DNA from: an uncultured Enterobacterales bacterium
GTDB taxonomy: Bacteria; Pseudomonadota; Gammaproteobacteria; Enterobacterales; Enterobacteriaceae
Length of the DNA: 33,270 nucleotides
Assembly (NCBI GenBank): GCA_946478305.1
Contig: CAMLBO010000049.1
Span: 1 to 33,270, forward strand
Direction: 5' to 3'
Part shown: positions 21,605 through 30,544 of the stretch, piece after piece
Numbering within the stretch: position 1 is the first letter of the stretch
Layout of the letters: every line of letters begins with the position of its first letter
Position numbers and translations under genes: made by a program
The notes under the pieces: model-generated
What the model was told of the DNA's origin: nothing
The model's database searches: none
Seen by the model: the letters and a program-made list of their open reading frames with translations, nothing else

Positions 21605-22948
21605 TTACATCAATGTGGTCACCAGCAGGTAACCTGCCAGGCAAGAGCATGAGACGCCAATCAGACCGGGAATGATAAAGCTGTGGTTGATAATGTATTT
21701 ACCGATTTTTGTAGTACCGGAGCGATCAAAGCCGATACAGGCCAGATCGCTGGGGTAGGTTGGCAGAACAAAATAACCATAAGACGCCGCAAAGAAAGCG
21801 ATGAGCATTTTAGGATCAACACCTAGCTGTAGCGCCATTGGCGCGATTGCAGTCAGCGCTGCCGCCTGGCTGTTTACCAGTTTTGACACCAAAAACAGAA
21901 CCAGGGCATAAGCCCATGGATGGCTTTGAACTACCCCCTGAAGCGCTGTTTTCAACTCCCCTAAATGTGCCTGAAAGAACGTATCACTCATCCATGCCAC
22001 ACCAAATACGGAGAAAATGGCCACCATGCCTGCTTTGAACACCGGCCCGCTGGCAATATCAGCCGATTTTACTTTGCATCCGATAAGAATCACCGCACCG
22101 GCGATCAACATCATCATCTGAATGACCAGATTCATTGATAAAGGTTTTATCTTTCCCGCGCTTTCAAACGACGGGCGCAGCTCAGAAACGGAACCTAATA
22201 AAACGACGATGACAATAGCTGCGAAAAATATCCACGTGGACCAGTAAGCCTGCTTAGGAAAAACATGGTTGAGTAGGGTTTCTGTATTACCATAAATATA
22301 TTCCCGTTGTTTGGGGTCTGCTATTTTTTGCTGAAAATCCTGGTCATCTTTTAACTCTTTCCCTCGTTTTAAGCTCCAAAATGCCGCCATTAAAACGCCA
22401 AATAATGAAGAGGGGATAGAAACGGACAGTATTTGCAAAATACTGTATGCCTGCCCGATTCCATGGCCTGCGGCAATAATTGAAACCAGGGAGACAACCG
22501 CCACTGAGACCGGCGATGCGGTGATTGCCATTTGGGAAGCAACCGATGCAACCGCCATTGGGCGCTCCGGGCGGATGCCTTTCTTAAGCGCGATATCCGC
22601 GATGATGGGGAACATCGTATAGACAACGTGTCCGGTGCCGCATAGAAAAGTGAGCATCCAGGTGGTTAAAGGTGCAAGTAAGGTGATGTGCTGCGGATGT
22701 TTGCGTAACAGCTTTTCTGCAAACTGCATCATGACATTCAGTCCCCCCGCAGTTTGCAATACCGCTGCACAACCGATGACTGCCAGTATAGTCAGCATGA
22801 CGTCGATAGGGGGTTTACCCGGTTCCAAACCAAAAATGAATGTCAGAAAGAATAAACCTATTCCACTGATCAGGCCCAATCCCATGCCGCCAAATCGGGT
22901 GCCTATTAGCAAGCAAATTATGATAATAGCGAACTGAAGTGTGATCAT
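21605..22948 (-). CDS. dcuB: Anaerobic C4-dicarboxylate transporter, DcuB type
   Basis: Inner membrane antiporter of the DcuA/DcuB family, exchanging fumarate, malate or aspartate for succinate in anaerobic growth. It has 447 residues (E. coli DcuB 446) and about a dozen hydrophobic segments. PGKPPIDVMLTILAVIGCAAVLQTAGGLNVMMQ, LTFLCGTGHVVYTMFPIIADIALKKGIRPERPM and FVLPTYPSDLACIGFDRSGTTKIGKYIINHSF align with DcuB better than DcuA. AGGGGG precedes the ATG. It is a single gene, convergent with cI and without fumB or dcuSR nearby. Confidence 0.92.
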   Translation of the reverse strand: MITLQFAIIIICLLIGTRFGGMGLGLISGIGLFFLTFIFGLEPGKPPIDVMLTILAVIGCAAVLQTAGGLNVMMQFAEKLLRKHPQHITLLAPLTTWMLTFLCGTGHVVYTMFPIIADIALKKGIRPERPMAVASVASQMAITASPVSVAVVSLVSIIAAGHGIGQAYSILQILSVSIPSSLFGVLMAAFWSLKRGKELKDDQDFQQKIADPKQREYIYGNTETLLNHVFPKQAYWSTWIFFAAIVIVVLLGSVSELRPSFESAGKIKPLSMNLVIQMMMLIAGAVILIGCKVKSADIASGPVFKAGMVAIFSVFGVAWMSDTFFQAHLGELKTALQGVVQSHPWAYALVLFLVSKLVNSQAAALTAIAPMALQLGVDPKMLIAFFAASYGYFVLPTYPSDLACIGFDRSGTTKIGKYIINHSFIIPGLIGVSCSCLAGYLLVTTLM

Positions 22949-23273
22949 TTTTCCCCCTGGTAGCGTAAAAGTAATTTTTTATTGAGACATCTGAAGATGT
23001 GTAATGAATATATGAAGTGAATAGTTAATGAAGCAGGATAATAAAAATGCGAGAGGGATCTTCTTTTTCTGGATAGGCCTTTATATCAGTGTGGTTTTAT
23101 TATTTCAGTGGTGAGCGTGTTATTGGTTTATTAAATACTGTTAGGCTGTTTGTTTCGAAAGTAATGCATTTGGTGAAGCGATGTTGATTTTATGTGTCAA
23201 CTCCCGACCTGGGTTCTGAAGGTACGTGCGGAAGGAGCGGGGTAGCGTGCACTGATGGGTTAACTTGAATTTA

Positions 23274-23291
23274 TGTAAATAATTATTTACG
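23274..23291. promoter_or_regulatory. TyrR box 1 of aroF (strong)
   Basis: TGTAAA-TAATTA-TTTACG matches the TyrR consensus TGTAAA-N6-TTTACA at 11 of 12 fixed positions. It lies upstream of the aroF -35, as in E. coli. Confidence 0.8.
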
Positions 23292-23315
23292 GTTACATCG
23301 ATTTTTAGGGTTCAT

Positions 23316-23333
23316 GGTAATTATATGTTTACA
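23316..23333. promoter_or_regulatory. TyrR box 2 of aroF (weak)
   Basis: GGTAAT-TATATG-TTTACA has a perfect right half and four of six matches in the left half. It lies just upstream of the -35, where TyrR with tyrosine would repress. Confidence 0.6.
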
Positions 23334-23341
23334 TATTAGGT

Positions 23342-23369
23342 TTGAAATCTTTACAGCCTATGTTATCTT
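23342..23369 (+). promoter_or_regulatory. aroF promoter
   Basis: TTGAAA (23342-23347) and TATCTT (23364-23369) are 16 bp apart, in the same arrangement as the E. coli aroF promoter (TTGAAA with a TATC-type -10). The leader is about 45 nt. Confidence 0.7.
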
Positions 23370-23419
23370 CGTCCCATGCTGATAAACAGCAACCCTTTTA
23401 CTGACAGCGGACGGCCACC

Positions 23420-24496
23420 ATGCAAAAAGATGCACTTAATAACGTACATATCAGCGCAGAGCAGATTCTTATTACTCCCGAAGAGCTCAAGATTCGTTTC
23501 CCGTTAGGTATCAATGACGAAAACAATATTTCCCAGGCACGTAAAACTATCGCAGATATCGTGCACGGCCGCGATCCTCGTCTGCTGGTGGTATGTGGCC
23601 CTTGCTCTATTCATGACTTGGATGCGGCGCTGGATTATGCCCGCCATCTTAAAACGTTATCTGAAGAGTTGAGTGACCGTCTGTACATTGTTATGCGCGT
23701 CTACTTTGAAAAACCGCGTACTACCGTGGGCTGGAAAGGCTTGATTAACGATCCGCACATGGACGGGACGTTCGACGTCGAAGCCGGTCTGCACATTGCG
23801 CGCAATTTACTGTTACAGCTGGTTGGCATGGGTCTGCCGCTGGCCACAGAAGCGCTGGATCCTAATAGCCCGCAATACCTTGGCGATCTGTTTAGCTGGT
23901 CAGCCATTGGTGCGCGTACTACCGAATCTCAGACACACCGTGAAATGGCATCAGGGCTTTCCATGCCGGTTGGTTTTAAAAATGGTACTGACGGAAGTCT
24001 CGGTACTGCGATTAACGCCATGCGTGCAGCAGAAATGCCACACCGTTTCGTGGGTATCAATCAGGCCGGCCAGGTTTGTTTGTTGCAAACGCAGGGTAAC
24101 CCGGATGGACATGTGATTTTACGCGGCGGCAAGACGCCAAACTACAGCAGCGAAGATGTCCAGGCCTGTGAAAAACAGATGCAGGACGCGGGACTCCGCC
24201 CTTCCTTGATGATAGATTGCAGCCATGGTAACTCGAACAAAGACTACCGCCGTCAGACCGTGGTAGCTCAATCAGTCATCGATCAAATCAAGGCGGGTAA
24301 CCGTTCAATCACCGGTTTGATGCTGGAAAGTAATCTGCACGAAGGCAACCAGTCTTCTGAACAACCCCGTTCAGAGATGAAGTACGGTGTCTCCGTAACG
24401 GATGCCTGCATTAACTGGGAGACCACAGAAACATTGCTGCGCACTATGCATCAGGAATTGGGCGAGTCGCTGGCGGCACGAATCGCAGGAGAGTAG
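23420..24496 (+). CDS. aroF: DAHP synthase, tyrosine-sensitive (AroF)
   Basis: First enzyme of the shikimate pathway; condenses PEP and erythrose 4-phosphate to DAHP. It has 358 residues (E. coli AroF 356). Class I motifs are [12 protein letters not shown] (about 54-65), [40 protein letters not shown] and [14 protein letters not shown]. The N terminus MQKDALNN is that of the Tyr-sensitive isoenzyme, including Asn8, which is known to matter for tyrosine inhibition in E. coli. It forms an operon with tyrA and is controlled by TyrR boxes upstream. Confidence 0.97.
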   Translation: MQKDALNNVHISAEQILITPEELKIRFPLGINDENNISQARKTIADIVHGRDPRLLVVCGPCSIHDLDAALDYARHLKTLSEELSDRLYIVMRVYFEKPRTTVGWKGLINDPHMDGTFDVEAGLHIARNLLLQLVGMGLPLATEALDPNSPQYLGDLFSWSAIGARTTESQTHREMASGLSMPVGFKNGTDGSLGTAINAMRAAEMPHRFVGINQAGQVCLLQTQGNPDGHVILRGGKTPNYSSEDVQACEKQMQDAGLRPSLMIDCSHGNSNKDYRRQTVVAQSVIDQIKAGNRSITGLMLESNLHEGNQSSEQPRSEMKYGVSVTDACINWETTETLLRTMHQELGESLAARIAGE

Positions 24497-24503
24497 AAGT
24501 TAT

Positions 24504-25625
24504 ATGGTGGCAGAACTTAACGCGTTGCGTGATCAGATCGATGAAGTTGATAAAGCTTTATTGGATCTTCTATCCCGTCGCCTGAATCTGGTAGCGGAAG
24601 TGGGTGAGGTGAAAAGCCGCTATGGTTTGCCCATTTATGTTCCTGAACGTGAAGCCGCGATGTTGGCTTCACGCCGGAAGGAAGCCGAGCAGTTAGGCGT
24701 TCCTCCTGATTTGATTGAAGATGTTTTACGCCGCGTGATGCGTGAGTCATATACCAGCGAAAATGATAAGGGCTTCAAAACCCTGCGCCCTGAATTGCGT
24801 CCGATCGTGATTGTCGGCGGTAAAGGGCAGATGGGGCGTCTATTCACCCGTATGCTCGAGTTATCAGGCTATCAGGTTAAAGCGCTGGAGCAGGAGGACT
24901 GGCCACAGGCCGAAACCCTGCTTGCGGACGCGGGTATGGTGATTGTCAGCGTGCCGATTCATCTGACCGAAGAGGTGATTGGCCGGTTACCGAAACTGCC
25001 GGATGACTGCATCCTGGTCGACCTTGCATCGGTGAAGAATCGACCGTTGCAGGCTATGCTCGCGGTACACGAAGGGCCTGTACTTGGCCTGCATCCGATG
25101 TTTGGTCCGGACGTTGGCAGTCTTGCCAAGCAGGTTGTGGTCTATTGTGACGGTCGTGAACCGCAGGCCTATCAGTGGTTACTTGAGCAACTGCAGGTCT
25201 GGGGGGCGAGGTTACACAAAATTAGCGCCGTTGAACATGACCAGAACATGGCATTCATTCAGGCATTGCGACACTTTGCGACTTTCGCTTATGGACTGCA
25301 TTTGTGCGAAGAGAATGTGCAAATTGATCAGCTACTGGCGCTCTCTTCGCCGATTTACCGCCTTGAGCTGGCGATGGTTGGACGACTGTTTGCGCAGGAT
25401 CCACAGCTTTATGCAGACATCATTATGTCTTCAGAAAGCAATCTAGCGCTGATAAAACGCTACTATCAGCGTTTTGGTGATGCACTGGCACTGCTGGAAA
25501 ACGGTGACAAGCAGGCATTTATCACCAAGTTTAAGCAGGTCGAGAACTGGTTTGGTGATTATGCGCCGCGCTTCCTGAAAGAGAGCGGCTCCTTATTGCG
25601 CCAGGCTAACGATAACCGTCGTTAA
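24504..25625 (+). CDS. tyrA: Chorismate mutase / prephenate dehydrogenase (TyrA)
   Basis: Bifunctional T-protein of tyrosine synthesis: chorismate to prephenate, then NAD-dependent oxidative decarboxylation to 4-hydroxyphenylpyruvate. The start [20 protein letters not shown] at 24504 gives 373 residues, as in E. coli. The mutase domain spans about 1-90. The dehydrogenase has the NAD motif [10 protein letters not shown] near residue 107, [17 protein letters not shown] near 194 and the helical C-terminal domain ([15 protein letters not shown]). AGGAGAG at the end of aroF serves as its ribosome binding site; the gap is 7 bp. Confidence 0.97.
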   Translation: MVAELNALRDQIDEVDKALLDLLSRRLNLVAEVGEVKSRYGLPIYVPEREAAMLASRRKEAEQLGVPPDLIEDVLRRVMRESYTSENDKGFKTLRPELRPIVIVGGKGQMGRLFTRMLELSGYQVKALEQEDWPQAETLLADAGMVIVSVPIHLTEEVIGRLPKLPDDCILVDLASVKNRPLQAMLAVHEGPVLGLHPMFGPDVGSLAKQVVVYCDGREPQAYQWLLEQLQVWGARLHKISAVEHDQNMAFIQALRHFATFAYGLHLCEENVQIDQLLALSSPIYRLELAMVGRLFAQDPQLYADIIMSSESNLALIKRYYQRFGDALALLENGDKQAFITKFKQVENWFGDYAPRFLKESGSLLRQANDNRR

Positions 25626-25646
25626 TCGTACGCTCAACATGTTAAT

Positions 25647-25680
25647 AAAGGCCATCCGGTTAAACGGTATGGCCTTTTTT
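25647..25680 (+). terminator. Terminator of aroF-tyrA
   Basis: AAAGGCCAT (25648-25656) pairs with ATGGCCTTT (25669-25677), with an inner CCG/CGG pairing, followed by T. It lies between convergent tyrA and pheA and may also serve pheA weakly from the other side. Confidence 0.85.
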
Positions 25681-25697
25681 GTTGCCCAACGGGTAAG

Positions 25698-26855
25698 TCA
25701 GCCAGGATTTACGGCGACAATATTTTCGCTTGGGTAACACCCAAGGACTTTCAGCGAACGGGTTATGGCTCCCAGGCCGCGCAATGCTTTCTCCATGGCT
25801 TCGGAACGCAGGTTAGCCTGCACATCGATATAAAACATCTCTTCCCAAGGATTGCCGTTGATTGGTCGTGATTCCAGTTTGGTCATAATGATGCCGTGCT
25901 CGCGCAGCACCAGCAGTGCTTCCACCAATGCCCCCGCCTGTTGACCCGTCGCCATGATAAAGGTAGTTTTCGCCGGAACCTGTTCGGTTACTTCAATGGC
26001 CTTACGGGCCAGTACGATAAAGCGGGTGATGTTCTGTTCCTGGTTCGCCAGATTGTGTTCCAGCACCCGCAAGCCATATAGCGCACCGCCAGCTTCACTA
26101 CCCAGCGCGGCAACGTGAGGGGATTTGGACGCGGCAACCTTTTCCATCGCTGCTGCTGTGCTTTCGCAATATTCAATTTTCCAATGCGGAAAGCGGTTAA
26201 TAAACTGGCTGCATTGCTGGAAAGGTTGCGGATGGCTATAGACGGTCTCAATTTTAGAGAGGTCAGTATCCGCGGCAACCAGTACGCAATGATCGATAGG
26301 ATTGGTCAGCTCACCGACAATCGACAGGCTGGTATGTTGCAGCAGGTCATAGACGTCATTAATGCCGCCGGAGCTGGTATTTTCAATCGGTAATACGGCG
26401 TAGTCTGCCTGACCTGTTTCGACCTGCGTGAAGATATCCTGGAATTTCTGACAGCCGCATTCGATAAATTGTTCGAAGTGACGCGCGGCGTACTGACGGG
26501 CTGCAAGATGAGAATAGGAGCCTTTTGGCCCAAGAAAAGCAATGCGGGCTGAGTCGGAACTGGTCTGATTCAAATGCTGTTGCAATAAGGCCTGCTGAGT
26601 CAGAACGGAGTCTTCAATGATCAACTGATATACGCGGGTAATATAGTGACCATCGAGGCCCAGATTTTTGCCTTCCTGAATCAGGGCATTGATAAGCTCT
26701 TTTTCACGCTCTTTGTCGCGAATAGGGCGATGAGAATGCATCTTTGACTGGGCAACTTCTACTGCTAGCTTGCGTCTTTCGGCCAGTAACGCCAGTAATT
26801 TAAGGTCCAGAGCGCTGATACGTTCACGCAGAGCCAGCAACGGATTCTCGGTCAT
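25698..26855 (-). CDS. pheA: Chorismate mutase / prephenate dehydratase (PheA)
   Basis: Bifunctional P-protein of phenylalanine synthesis. It has 385 residues (E. coli 386): mutase domain about 1-95 ([19 protein letters not shown]), dehydratase about 105-285 with [19 protein letters not shown] and the catalytic NITRF motif, and a C-terminal ACT domain with [14 protein letters not shown] and [10 protein letters not shown], which bind phenylalanine for feedback inhibition. It is convergent with tyrA and preceded by the pheL leader and attenuator. Confidence 0.97.
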   Translation of the reverse strand: MTENPLLALRERISALDLKLLALLAERRKLAVEVAQSKMHSHRPIRDKEREKELINALIQEGKNLGLDGHYITRVYQLIIEDSVLTQQALLQQHLNQTSSDSARIAFLGPKGSYSHLAARQYAARHFEQFIECGCQKFQDIFTQVETGQADYAVLPIENTSSGGINDVYDLLQHTSLSIVGELTNPIDHCVLVAADTDLSKIETVYSHPQPFQQCSQFINRFPHWKIEYCESTAAAMEKVAASKSPHVAALGSEAGGALYGLRVLEHNLANQEQNITRFIVLARKAIEVTEQVPAKTTFIMATGQQAGALVEALLVLREHGIIMTKLESRPINGNPWEEMFYIDVQANLRSEAMEKALRGLGAITRSLKVLGCYPSENIVAVNPG

Positions 26856-26911
26856 TATTTTACCCTTTTATATGTGCTTTTTTTCTATCGGATTTGCCAA
26901 ACTATGAGCAT

Positions 26912-26939
26912 AAAAAAAGCCCCCTTTTCAGGAGGCTTG
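26912..26939 (-). terminator. pheA attenuator
   Basis: On the minus strand AAGCCTCC-6 nt-GGGGGCTT is followed by a run of seven T, between pheL and pheA. It is the leader terminator that forms when ribosomes pass quickly through the Phe codons of pheL. Confidence 0.9.
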
Positions 26940-26985
26940 GTTGTTCGTCTTCGCATTCATTCTTTCGCGACGAAACGCCTCCCAG

Positions 26986-27033
26986 TCAGGGGAAGGTAAA
27001 AAAGAATGCGAAGAAAAACAGTTTTGTGCTCAT
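26986..27033 (-). CDS. pheL: pheA leader peptide PheL
   Basis: A 15-residue leader peptide, [15 protein letters not shown], with seven phenylalanines; E. coli PheL is [15 protein letters not shown]. Stalling at the Phe codons when charged tRNA-Phe is scarce would prevent the attenuator from forming and let transcription enter pheA. It is too short for ordinary gene callers. A GAGAGA-type ribosome binding site lies upstream. Confidence 0.95.
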   Translation of the reverse strand: [15 protein letters not shown]

Positions 27034-27065
27034 GTGGATTAATTTCTCTCAGGAGGTCTGGGTCT

Positions 27066-27095
27066 AAAGTAACCGCTGGCTTTTCATTGTGTCAA
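27066..27095 (-). promoter_or_regulatory. pheL-pheA promoter
   Basis: On the minus strand a perfect TTGACA (27090-27095) and TACTTT (27066-27071) are 18 bp apart, about 33 bp before pheL. Confidence 0.75.
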
Positions 27096-27114
27096 TACAA
27101 TTTCCCGCAGATAT

Positions 27115-27138
27115 AAAAAACGCGCTCCTGAGAGCGCG
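27115..27138 (-). terminator. raiA terminator
   Basis: On the minus strand CGCGCTC-TCAG-GAGCGCG (27121-27138) is followed by six T (27115-27120), 26 bp after raiA. Confidence 0.92.
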
Positions 27139-27163
27139 CGGTTCGTGAGCATAAAACCCGAAA

Positions 27164-27514
27164 TTATTTTTCCTCTTCCTCTTCTTCAACAGGTTCCAGG
27201 TTTAACTCTTTGACGCAGGTTTCTGCGCGGCGTGCTTCGCCCTTGTGCTGGGCTTTGTTCAGCTGACGTTCAAGTTTCGCAATCAGATCATTCACGGCTG
27301 CGTACATGTCATCATGCGTTGCGCTGGCAACCAACGGCCCATTGGCGGTTGTGATGGTCGCGTCGGCGACGAATCCCTGAGGTTCTTTCGAAAGAACAAT
27401 ATGTGGGTTAATTAACTGAGTTTGCCATTTTTCCAGTTTTTTTAGACGGTCTTCGACGTGTTCCCGAATCGCTGGGGTGATGTCCATTTGTTTGCTGGTA
27501 ATGTTCACTGTCAT
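27164..27514 (-). CDS. raiA: Ribosome-associated inhibitor / hibernation factor RaiA
   Basis: Stationary-phase and cold-stress factor (protein Y) that binds in the decoding channel of the 30S subunit, blocks translation and keeps 70S ribosomes inactive. It has 116 residues (E. coli 113), beginning [31 protein letters not shown], with the basic helix [21 protein letters not shown] and an acidic tail of seven Glu/Lys residues. It has its own promoter region with a CRP-like site and its own terminator. Confidence 0.96.
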   Translation of the reverse strand: MTVNITSKQMDITPAIREHVEDRLKKLEKWQTQLINPHIVLSKEPQGFVADATITTANGPLVASATHDDMYAAVNDLIAKLERQLNKAQHKGEARRAETCVKELNLEPVEEEEEEK

Positions 27515-27552
27515 CTAATTTACCTCTCTGTCTTTCCGTCTAGGATAGTTTC

Positions 27553-27594
27553 AGCATACCTGCCTTTGAGACAAAATGCGTGATGAAGATCACG
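27553..27594 (-). promoter_or_regulatory. raiA promoter with CRP-like site
   Basis: CGTGA-N6-TCACG (27579-27594) matches the CRP core GTGA-N6-TCAC on both arms. A TATGCT -10 (27553-27558, minus strand) places the site centre about 41 bp before the likely start, the class II position. The rest of the 319-bp raiA-bamD gap holds only the bamD terminator and AT-rich sequence. Confidence 0.6.
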
Positions 27595-27768
27595 TTTTTT
27601 TGTCACTTTTTGTCAAGTGCAACAAAACTGTGACTTGAGGTAATTAACGGCCTGATAGGCCTTGTGACTTTCACCAGAATAACGCACTATCGATAAGATC
27701 GCCCCATCAAGATCGTCCCTTTTTTCTTTATCTCTGCTTTAAAAATCATCGGTTTAGTTGCTACATGC

Positions 27769-27795
27769 AAAAAAAACGGCAGCCTGAGCTACCGT
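27769..27795 (-). terminator. bamD terminator
   Basis: On the minus strand ACGGTAGC-TCAG-GCTGCCGT (one G-U pair, 27776-27795) is followed by eight T, about 40 bp after bamD. Confidence 0.88.
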
Positions 27796-27833
27796 TTGTT
27801 CCGGACATATTGTGAGTGAATCTTATAACTGAC

Positions 27834-28568
27834 TTATGACGCCTTATTGGCTGCAATAATTTTTGCAACCTTGTCCGCTTCGTTATTCAGTTGCAGTTGA
27901 CGATATGCATTTTCCATGAGAGGCAGCGCATCACGCGTCGCTTTGGTGTCCGGATAATCCTTCAACATTTGCTCTACACGATTAACGACGGCGACGTATG
28001 CGCCACGTTTAGTGTAGTATTGCACGACCGATAGCTCATATTTGGCCAGACGATCTTTCAGGAACACCAGACGCTTATTGGCATCGGTTGCATACTGACT
28101 GTTTGGATAGGTATGAATCAGCTGGCTGAAGTCACGGAAAGCGGCACGTGCATGTTGCGGATCTCGGTCTGAACGATCAATACCGAAGAAGCCCTGCAGC
28201 GCACTGTCGTCCAGCGCCATATCCGTCAGACCACGCATATACATAACGTAGTCAATGTTCGGATGGGTAGGGTTCAGGCGCATAAAGCGATCGATAGAGG
28301 CCTGAGCCAAAGGCAAGTCAGCAGACTTGTAGTAAGCGTAGATCAGATCCAACTGCACTTGTTGTGAGTAAGGTCCAAATGGATAGCGGTTATCCAGCGC
28401 TTCTAATTGAGCAATCGCACCCTTAAAGTTACCGTCCTGCAGCTTTTGCTGGGCAGTAGCATAAAGTACGTTTGGCGGATTATCGGGAACCGTTTCTTTG
28501 GAACCGGAGCAACCGACCAGCGCCAGGCTCAACGTGGCTGCTGCCACCAGATATTTCACACGCGTCAT
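27834..28568 (-). CDS. bamD: Outer membrane assembly lipoprotein BamD
   Basis: Essential lipoprotein of the BAM complex, which folds beta-barrel proteins into the outer membrane with BamA. It has 244 residues (E. coli 245). The signal peptide ends in the lipobox LVG-Cys20, and five TPR-like repeats follow (for example [35 protein letters not shown] and [13 protein letters not shown]). It is divergent from rluD, with 130 bp between. Confidence 0.97.
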   Translation of the reverse strand: MTRVKYLVAAATLSLALVGCSGSKETVPDNPPNVLYATAQQKLQDGNFKGAIAQLEALDNRYPFGPYSQQVQLDLIYAYYKSADLPLAQASIDRFMRLNPTHPNIDYVMYMRGLTDMALDDSALQGFFGIDRSDRDPQHARAAFRDFSQLIHTYPNSQYATDANKRLVFLKDRLAKYELSVVQYYTKRGAYVAVVNRVEQMLKDYPDTKATRDALPLMENAYRQLQLNNEADKVAKIIAANKAS

Positions 28569-28698
28569 GACGTTTTGATTATCCTCAGGTGTTATTCTGG
28601 GAGACTGTCCGTTAAGCTCCCGACAAAGACCAGCTACAATAGCACATTATTTTAAACGGCATCGCCGTGAAAACCCAACGTTAACCAAGAAGCTGCAT

Positions 28699-29676
28699 AT
28701 GGCACAACAAGTACAACTCACCGCAACGGTGGCCGAATCTCAACTCGGTCAACGGTTAGATCAAGCTTTAGCCGAATTGTTCCCTGATTATTCACGATCT
28801 CGCATAAAAGATTGGATCCTGGATGACAGGGTGCAAGTTAATGGCAAGAAAGTGACCAAACCAAAAGAAAAAGTGTTGGGTGGCGAGGCTATCGCAATCG
28901 ATGCGCAAATTGAAGAAGATGCGCGTTGGCTGCCACAGGATATCGCGTTAAACATTGTCTACGAAGATAACGATATTTTAGTCATCAATAAACCCCGCGA
29001 TCTGGTTGTTCACCCAGGCGCAGGGAATCCTGATGGTACCGTGCTGAATGCATTACTGCATTATTATCCAGAAATCATGGACGTACCGCGTTGCGGCATT
29101 GTTCACCGTCTGGATAAAGACACTACCGGTTTGATGGTAGTAGCAAAAACAGTCCCAGCGCAAACGCATCTGGTTGAAGCTTTGCAGGCGCGTGAAATCA
29201 CCCGTGAATATGAAGCAATTGCAATGGGTACCATGACGGCTGGCGGCACGGTTGATCAACCCATCGCCCGCCATTCAACTAAGCGCACCCACATGGCGGT
29301 TCACCCGATGGGTAAACCGGCGACAACGCACTACCGCATTATGGAGCACTTCCGTGCGCATACGCGCATGCGTCTGCGTCTGGAAACCGGTCGTACACAC
29401 CAGATCCGTGTCCATATGGCCCATATTAACCATCCTTTATTGGGTGATCAGCTTTATGGCGGTCGTCCGCGCTTGCCGAAAGGTGCTTCAGAAGAGTTTA
29501 TCGCAACGCTGCGCGGTTTTGATCGTCAGGCTTTGCATGCGACTATGCTGCGTCTTTATCATCCGGTCACCGGTATCGAGATGGAATGGCATGCGCCGCT
29601 TCCGCAGGATATGGTTGACCTGATTAATGCGCTGAAAGCCGATACCGAAGAGTTTAAGGATCAGATGAATTGGTGA
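28699..29676 (+). CDS. rluD: 23S rRNA pseudouridine synthase RluD
   Basis: Makes pseudouridines 1911, 1915 and 1917 in helix 69 of 23S rRNA. It has 325 residues (E. coli 326): N-terminal S4 domain (about 15-75, LDQALAELFPDYSRSRIKDWI) and a catalytic domain with GIVHRLDKDTTGLMVVAK, the Asp of HRLD (about 139) being the nucleophile. GRTHQIRVHMAHINHPLLGD is conserved. Its stop overlaps the start of pgeF. Confidence 0.97.
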   Translation: MAQQVQLTATVAESQLGQRLDQALAELFPDYSRSRIKDWILDDRVQVNGKKVTKPKEKVLGGEAIAIDAQIEEDARWLPQDIALNIVYEDNDILVINKPRDLVVHPGAGNPDGTVLNALLHYYPEIMDVPRCGIVHRLDKDTTGLMVVAKTVPAQTHLVEALQAREITREYEAIAMGTMTAGGTVDQPIARHSTKRTHMAVHPMGKPATTHYRIMEHFRAHTRMRLRLETGRTHQIRVHMAHINHPLLGDQLYGGRPRLPKGASEEFIATLRGFDRQALHATMLRLYHPVTGIEMEWHAPLPQDMVDLINALKADTEEFKDQMNW

Positions 29677-30413
29677 TGAGCCCACTCATCCAGCCTCATT
29701 GGCCGCAGCCTGCAAGAGTGCGGTCATGTAGCACAACGCGTCAGGGCGGTGTCAGTTTGCCGCCCTACGACTGGCTTAATTTGGGTTCGCACGTTGGTGA
29801 TGATCTCCTGTCTGTTAGCGCCAACCGCCTGCGTCTCATTGATTTAGCCTCTCTACCCGCAGCACCTCACTGGCTTGAACAGGTGCATGGTACCCACGTT
29901 GTCAGACTCACTTGTACTACTCCCTATTCACCCACGCTGGTGGCCGATGCGGCTTATACCCATCATCCCGGGGTTGTCTGCGCCGCCATGACAGCGGATT
30001 GCCTGCCGGTGCTTTTTGCCAGCCGGGCCGGCGATGAAGTCGCTGCCGCACATGCAGGATGGCGTGGATTATGTGCGGGCGTGCTCGAAAAGACCGTGGC
30101 TGAATTCTCTGCAAGACCCTCCGATATTATTGCCTGGCTGGGGCCTGCCATTGGCCCGCAACAGTTTGAAGTGGGCGATGAGGTGCGTGATGCATTTATG
30201 TTGATAGACTCACGGGCTGACGCAGCTTTCAAGCCGAGAGGAAATAAATTCCTGGCGGATATCTATCATCTGGCACGGCTGCGATTGAAGTCTTGTGGGG
30301 TGACACACATCTATGGCGGGGAATATTGCACTGTTACGGATAGTACAAAGTTTTACTCTTACCGACGCGAAGTTAACACCGGACGGCTGGCAAGTTTAAT
30401 TTGGCTCATATAA
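29676..30413 (+). CDS. pgeF: Peptidoglycan editing factor PgeF (YfiH family)
   Basis: Multicopper-like hydrolase family protein (YfiH/LACC1), reported to remove wrongly built UDP-MurNAc-L-Ser precursors and to act on purine nucleosides in some members. The ATG at 29676 overlaps the rluD stop (TGATG) and gives 245 residues (E. coli 243). An ATG at 29670 is also in frame. The zinc-site residues are visible in MTADCLPVLF and AAAHAGWRGLCAGV, with GGVSLPPYDWLNLG near the start. Confidence 0.95.
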   Translation: MSPLIQPHWPQPARVRSCSTTRQGGVSLPPYDWLNLGSHVGDDLLSVSANRLRLIDLASLPAAPHWLEQVHGTHVVRLTCTTPYSPTLVADAAYTHHPGVVCAAMTADCLPVLFASRAGDEVAAAHAGWRGLCAGVLEKTVAEFSARPSDIIAWLGPAIGPQQFEVGDEVRDAFMLIDSRADAAFKPRGNKFLADIYHLARLRLKSCGVTHIYGGEYCTVTDSTKFYSYRREVNTGRLASLIWLI

Positions 30414-30477
30414 CCTTCCTAATCAAGACGATCCGCCAGCGCATGGCGTTGTACTCATAATATACTGACAAGATAAC

Positions 30478-30505
30478 CTTGAAAACGTGAGGGTTGACCT
30501 CATCT
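30478..30505 (+). promoter_or_regulatory. Sigma-32 heat shock promoter of clpB
   Basis: CTTGAAA (30478-30484) and CTCATCT (30499-30505) with a 14-bp spacer match the RpoH pattern CTTGAAA-N14-CCCATNT with one mismatch, as in the E. coli clpB promoter. The leader is about 35 nt and ends in AGGAGG. Confidence 0.85.
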
Positions 30506-30544
30506 ATTCTCCAGTAGCAATTTTGTTCAGAAATAGGAGGTGTT

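Larger units (their letters stand above)
22949..23419. other. dcuB-aroF intergenic region (471 bp)
   Basis: AT-rich divergent control region with no convincing ORF. It holds the aroF promoter and TyrR boxes on the right. On the dcuB side lies a palindrome ACATCT-GA-AGATGT (22987-23000) about 40 bp before dcuB. I see no clean FNR site (TTGAT-N4-ATCAA); a TTGAT...GTCAA pair near 23187 has the wrong spacing. Confidence 0.7.

Noticed and set aside
23187-23203. FNR-like site near dcuB (TTGAT...GTCAA)
   Set aside because: The half sites are 7 bp apart instead of 4 and lie about 240 bp from the dcuB start.
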